A DNA stretch of 64,000 nt from Daedaleopsis sinensis (Eukaryota; Basidiomycota; Agaricomycetes; Polyporales; Polyporaceae): assembly GCA_033807695.1 (NCBI GenBank), contig CM066308.1, positions 2,976,001 to 3,040,000 on the forward strand, written 5' to 3'. Made by a program: the position numbers and the translations under genes. Of this stretch, positions 62,261-64,000 are shown one piece after another; positions within the stretch are counted from its first letter, which is position 1; every line of letters starts with the position of its first letter. The notes beneath the pieces were generated by a model. That model was not told where the DNA came from. It ran no database searches and saw only the letters and a list, made by a program, of their open reading frames with translations.

Positions 62261-63528
62261 TCTTATACGATCAAGGACACGCCTCCCATCACCGGTACGA
62301 TCCACCTTGATCACGTACATGCGACGGGCAGACCATCTGATGTAAATTCCAGGACGACCATATTTCGCCGATATTATCTTGGCGGTCTCAGCCAAGATCA
62401 CGATCGACCAACCTGGTTTCAATGTAACGATCACCAGTGGAGCGGGGCTTTCGCAGCTGCTGATTCGAAGAAAGATTAGCGAACGGCTAGACCTCGCTTG
62501 GCGCATGACATACCATTGTAGGATGCGCCCGTGTAGCATGATGTAGAAACGAAAGATTCACGAGACAGCATTGGACTCGAATCGGTCTGTCGGGAGTTCG
62601 GAAGTTGTCTCGATAGCGACAATACGTAATTGTTATCGCACATGCCATCTAAGCCGGACATGCCATCAGCGGGCTAACGCCAACACGGTAGGTGAGCTAT
62701 AGTAAGCAGCACGTACCAGTGCGGGAGATTCGCAATCCCGAGGTGATGATGTCGGAGACGTTTGAAACGTCCATATCACCTTCTCCGCGATGACTTATCT
62801 ATGTATACCTAGTAAAGACCACTACCCCCACCGTCTCCGCAACTCTCGTGTACTGGCCCGGGTACGATAGACATTGTGAAGGCAACTCGAGAACCGATGG
62901 CTCGAGCAATGGGGAGGCAAGTGTCAATGGTTTTATAGGATAGTAGGTACACCGATATTTGTAGCCGTCCAGCGCCCAGCGCCCAGTACTTGATCGTGCC
63001 GCCGCCCGGGACATATGACAACCGGCGTACTACATAATGAACGGTGGATGGGAGCTGCTCGTTTCGTATGCGGTGCGCGCTGGCGCGTTTTCCAAGCACA
63101 CGTTGCCGGTGCGTGCGCTGAACGACAAAACCAGTTCTAGAATGAAGTTGTCCATCGGTCATGTTCGCGAACGGGCTCAGAAAACATTGGCAGAATCGCT
63201 GTTGAAAGGCAAATGCGACGTTAGCCACTCCCTCCAGCGGCAATAGCTCGTAGTTTGTCTGTGACAAGACTCAAGGTTGAGAGTGGGACCAGCCGACGTA
63301 AGTTAGGGAATGTATCAGAAATAAATCGACATTGGCATTTCGCATGTTTGAATTAGATAAGGCGGAAACATGGGAGCGAGAACAGGAGAGTATTTAGAGT
63401 TCCAAACGATATCGGCGAAACGGTACCTGGCATAAGTAGTAGGAGTGCGGACTATTCCGTCTAAATAACCTGTGGTCAGATGCATGGCCGACCAGTCGTA
63501 GCAATGATTAGTGTGTCACTCACAATCG
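62261..63528. other. Gap, nothing recognised
   Basis: About 1.3 kb with short frames on both strands. A 152-codon minus-strand frame (62809-63267) lacks family motifs. A GGGCGCTGGAC-type direct repeat and ordinary AT-rich DNA are all I see. Confidence 0.35.
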
Positions 63529-64000
63529 TCAAGCATCGCATCCATCGCATATTGTTCCCGGTTGCAGGACACAAACGTCGCCAGTGAGACTCTCCACCGC
63601 GGAACAAGAACTGAGGAGTGGTACATGATGGTGAGGTTGACCCAACTCTCGTCCATGGAACACTTCTGCGAACCAGTAAGGCCCTGAAGAGACATCGTCC
63701 GTTTTCGCAGTCGACGGTATGGGCTCCGCCCGTTCATGGACGGCCACCACTTCAGTCGCATCCGGAGGGTGCGTCACGACCGGAATGGTAGCACCCGACT
63801 CCGAGCAAGGAATTCGGTCGGAACCCTTGCACCCCCCAAGAATATCGCGAAGCTGCTCGAGCTGCCGGCGTCCAAGTTCGATAGGCTGAAGCGTCATACG
63901 CACTCTTCGCGACGAAGATGTCCTCCCTTCAACAGGATCGTCATCACACGATATGATCGCTTGATCACCGAATACCGCAAGCCCGCGGGTGTCGCTGGCG
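63529..64000 (-). CDS. Partial unknown gene running off the right edge
   Basis: On the minus strand an open frame enters from the window edge (ASDTRGLAVFGDQAIISCDD, then RTSSSRRVRMTLQPIELGRR, QLEQLRDILGGCKG) and runs to a stop at 63529-63531. In the 3' part a different frame also looks coding (MDESWVNLTIMYHSSVLVPR, YAMDAMLDD before a GTGAGT donor at about 63526), so a splice in between is likely. I recognise no family. Confidence 0.35.
   Translation of the reverse strand, partial: ASDTRGLAVFGDQAIISCDDDPVEGRTSSSRRVRMTLQPIELGRRQLEQLRDILGGCKGSDRIPCSESGATIPVVTHPPDATEVVAVHERAEPIPSTAKTDDVSSGPYWFAEVFHGRELGQPHHHVPLLSSCSAVESLTGDVCVLQPGTICDGCDA

Overview
This window is nuclear DNA of a filamentous fungus, most likely a wood- or litter-associated Agaricomycete (Basidiomycota). 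The evidence is a GC-rich gene space, many 45-70 nt GT-AG introns with GTGAGT/GTACGT donors, micro-exons, and genes typical of that group: a DUF6534 seven-helix protein, MYND proteins ending in the zinc finger, a proline-rich H15 protein and a fungal_trans zinc-cluster factor. No bacterial, organellar, tRNA, rRNA or CRISPR feature was seen.

Left part (1-13 kb): the end of a basic protein, a decayed M20-type amidohydrolase, a DNAJC17/Cwf23 splicing J-protein, two tandem MYND paralogues with a PEX39-like peroxisomal import gene between them, a broken copy of the window-start gene with its 3' flank, the tRNA m1A58 methyltransferase catalytic subunit TRM61, and, divergent from it, a two-PAS-domain protein with an Arg-Asp repeat insert. 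13-16.8 kb has no gene I recognise. 16.9-19.2 kb holds a many-exon DUF6534 gene. 21.2-25.5 kb holds a RecQ helicase whose zinc-binding region carries a 4-base duplication.

Middle (26-47 kb): a GPP/DOG-like HAD phosphatase; a 4 kb stretch with no recognised gene; then a compact block: H15 (linker-histone winged helix) protein, a small unknown protein divergent from a RidA/YjgF protein, mitoribosomal protein mL43 divergent from a DeSI/PPPDE-thioredoxin-PUL fusion, a carnitine acetyltransferase with a C-terminal AKL peroxisome signal and an optional N-terminal extension, and a Zn2Cys6 transcription factor. Between the last two lie decayed copies of pieces of both.

Right part (47-64 kb): weakly coding or unrecognised DNA, a pseudogenised ABC transporter, two blocks of a roughly 70-bp tandem repeat (about 3.6 kb together) with higher-order structure, a small array of stem-loop repeats, a single-exon unknown protein and a partial unknown gene at the edge.

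Most genes here are independent housekeeping functions. Two link to peroxisomes: PEX39 acts in PTS2 import and the carnitine acetyltransferase moves acetyl units out of peroxisomes and mitochondria. Splice junctions below were worked out by eye from frame and family similarity, not from transcripts. Family names rest on recognition of motifs, not on a search.
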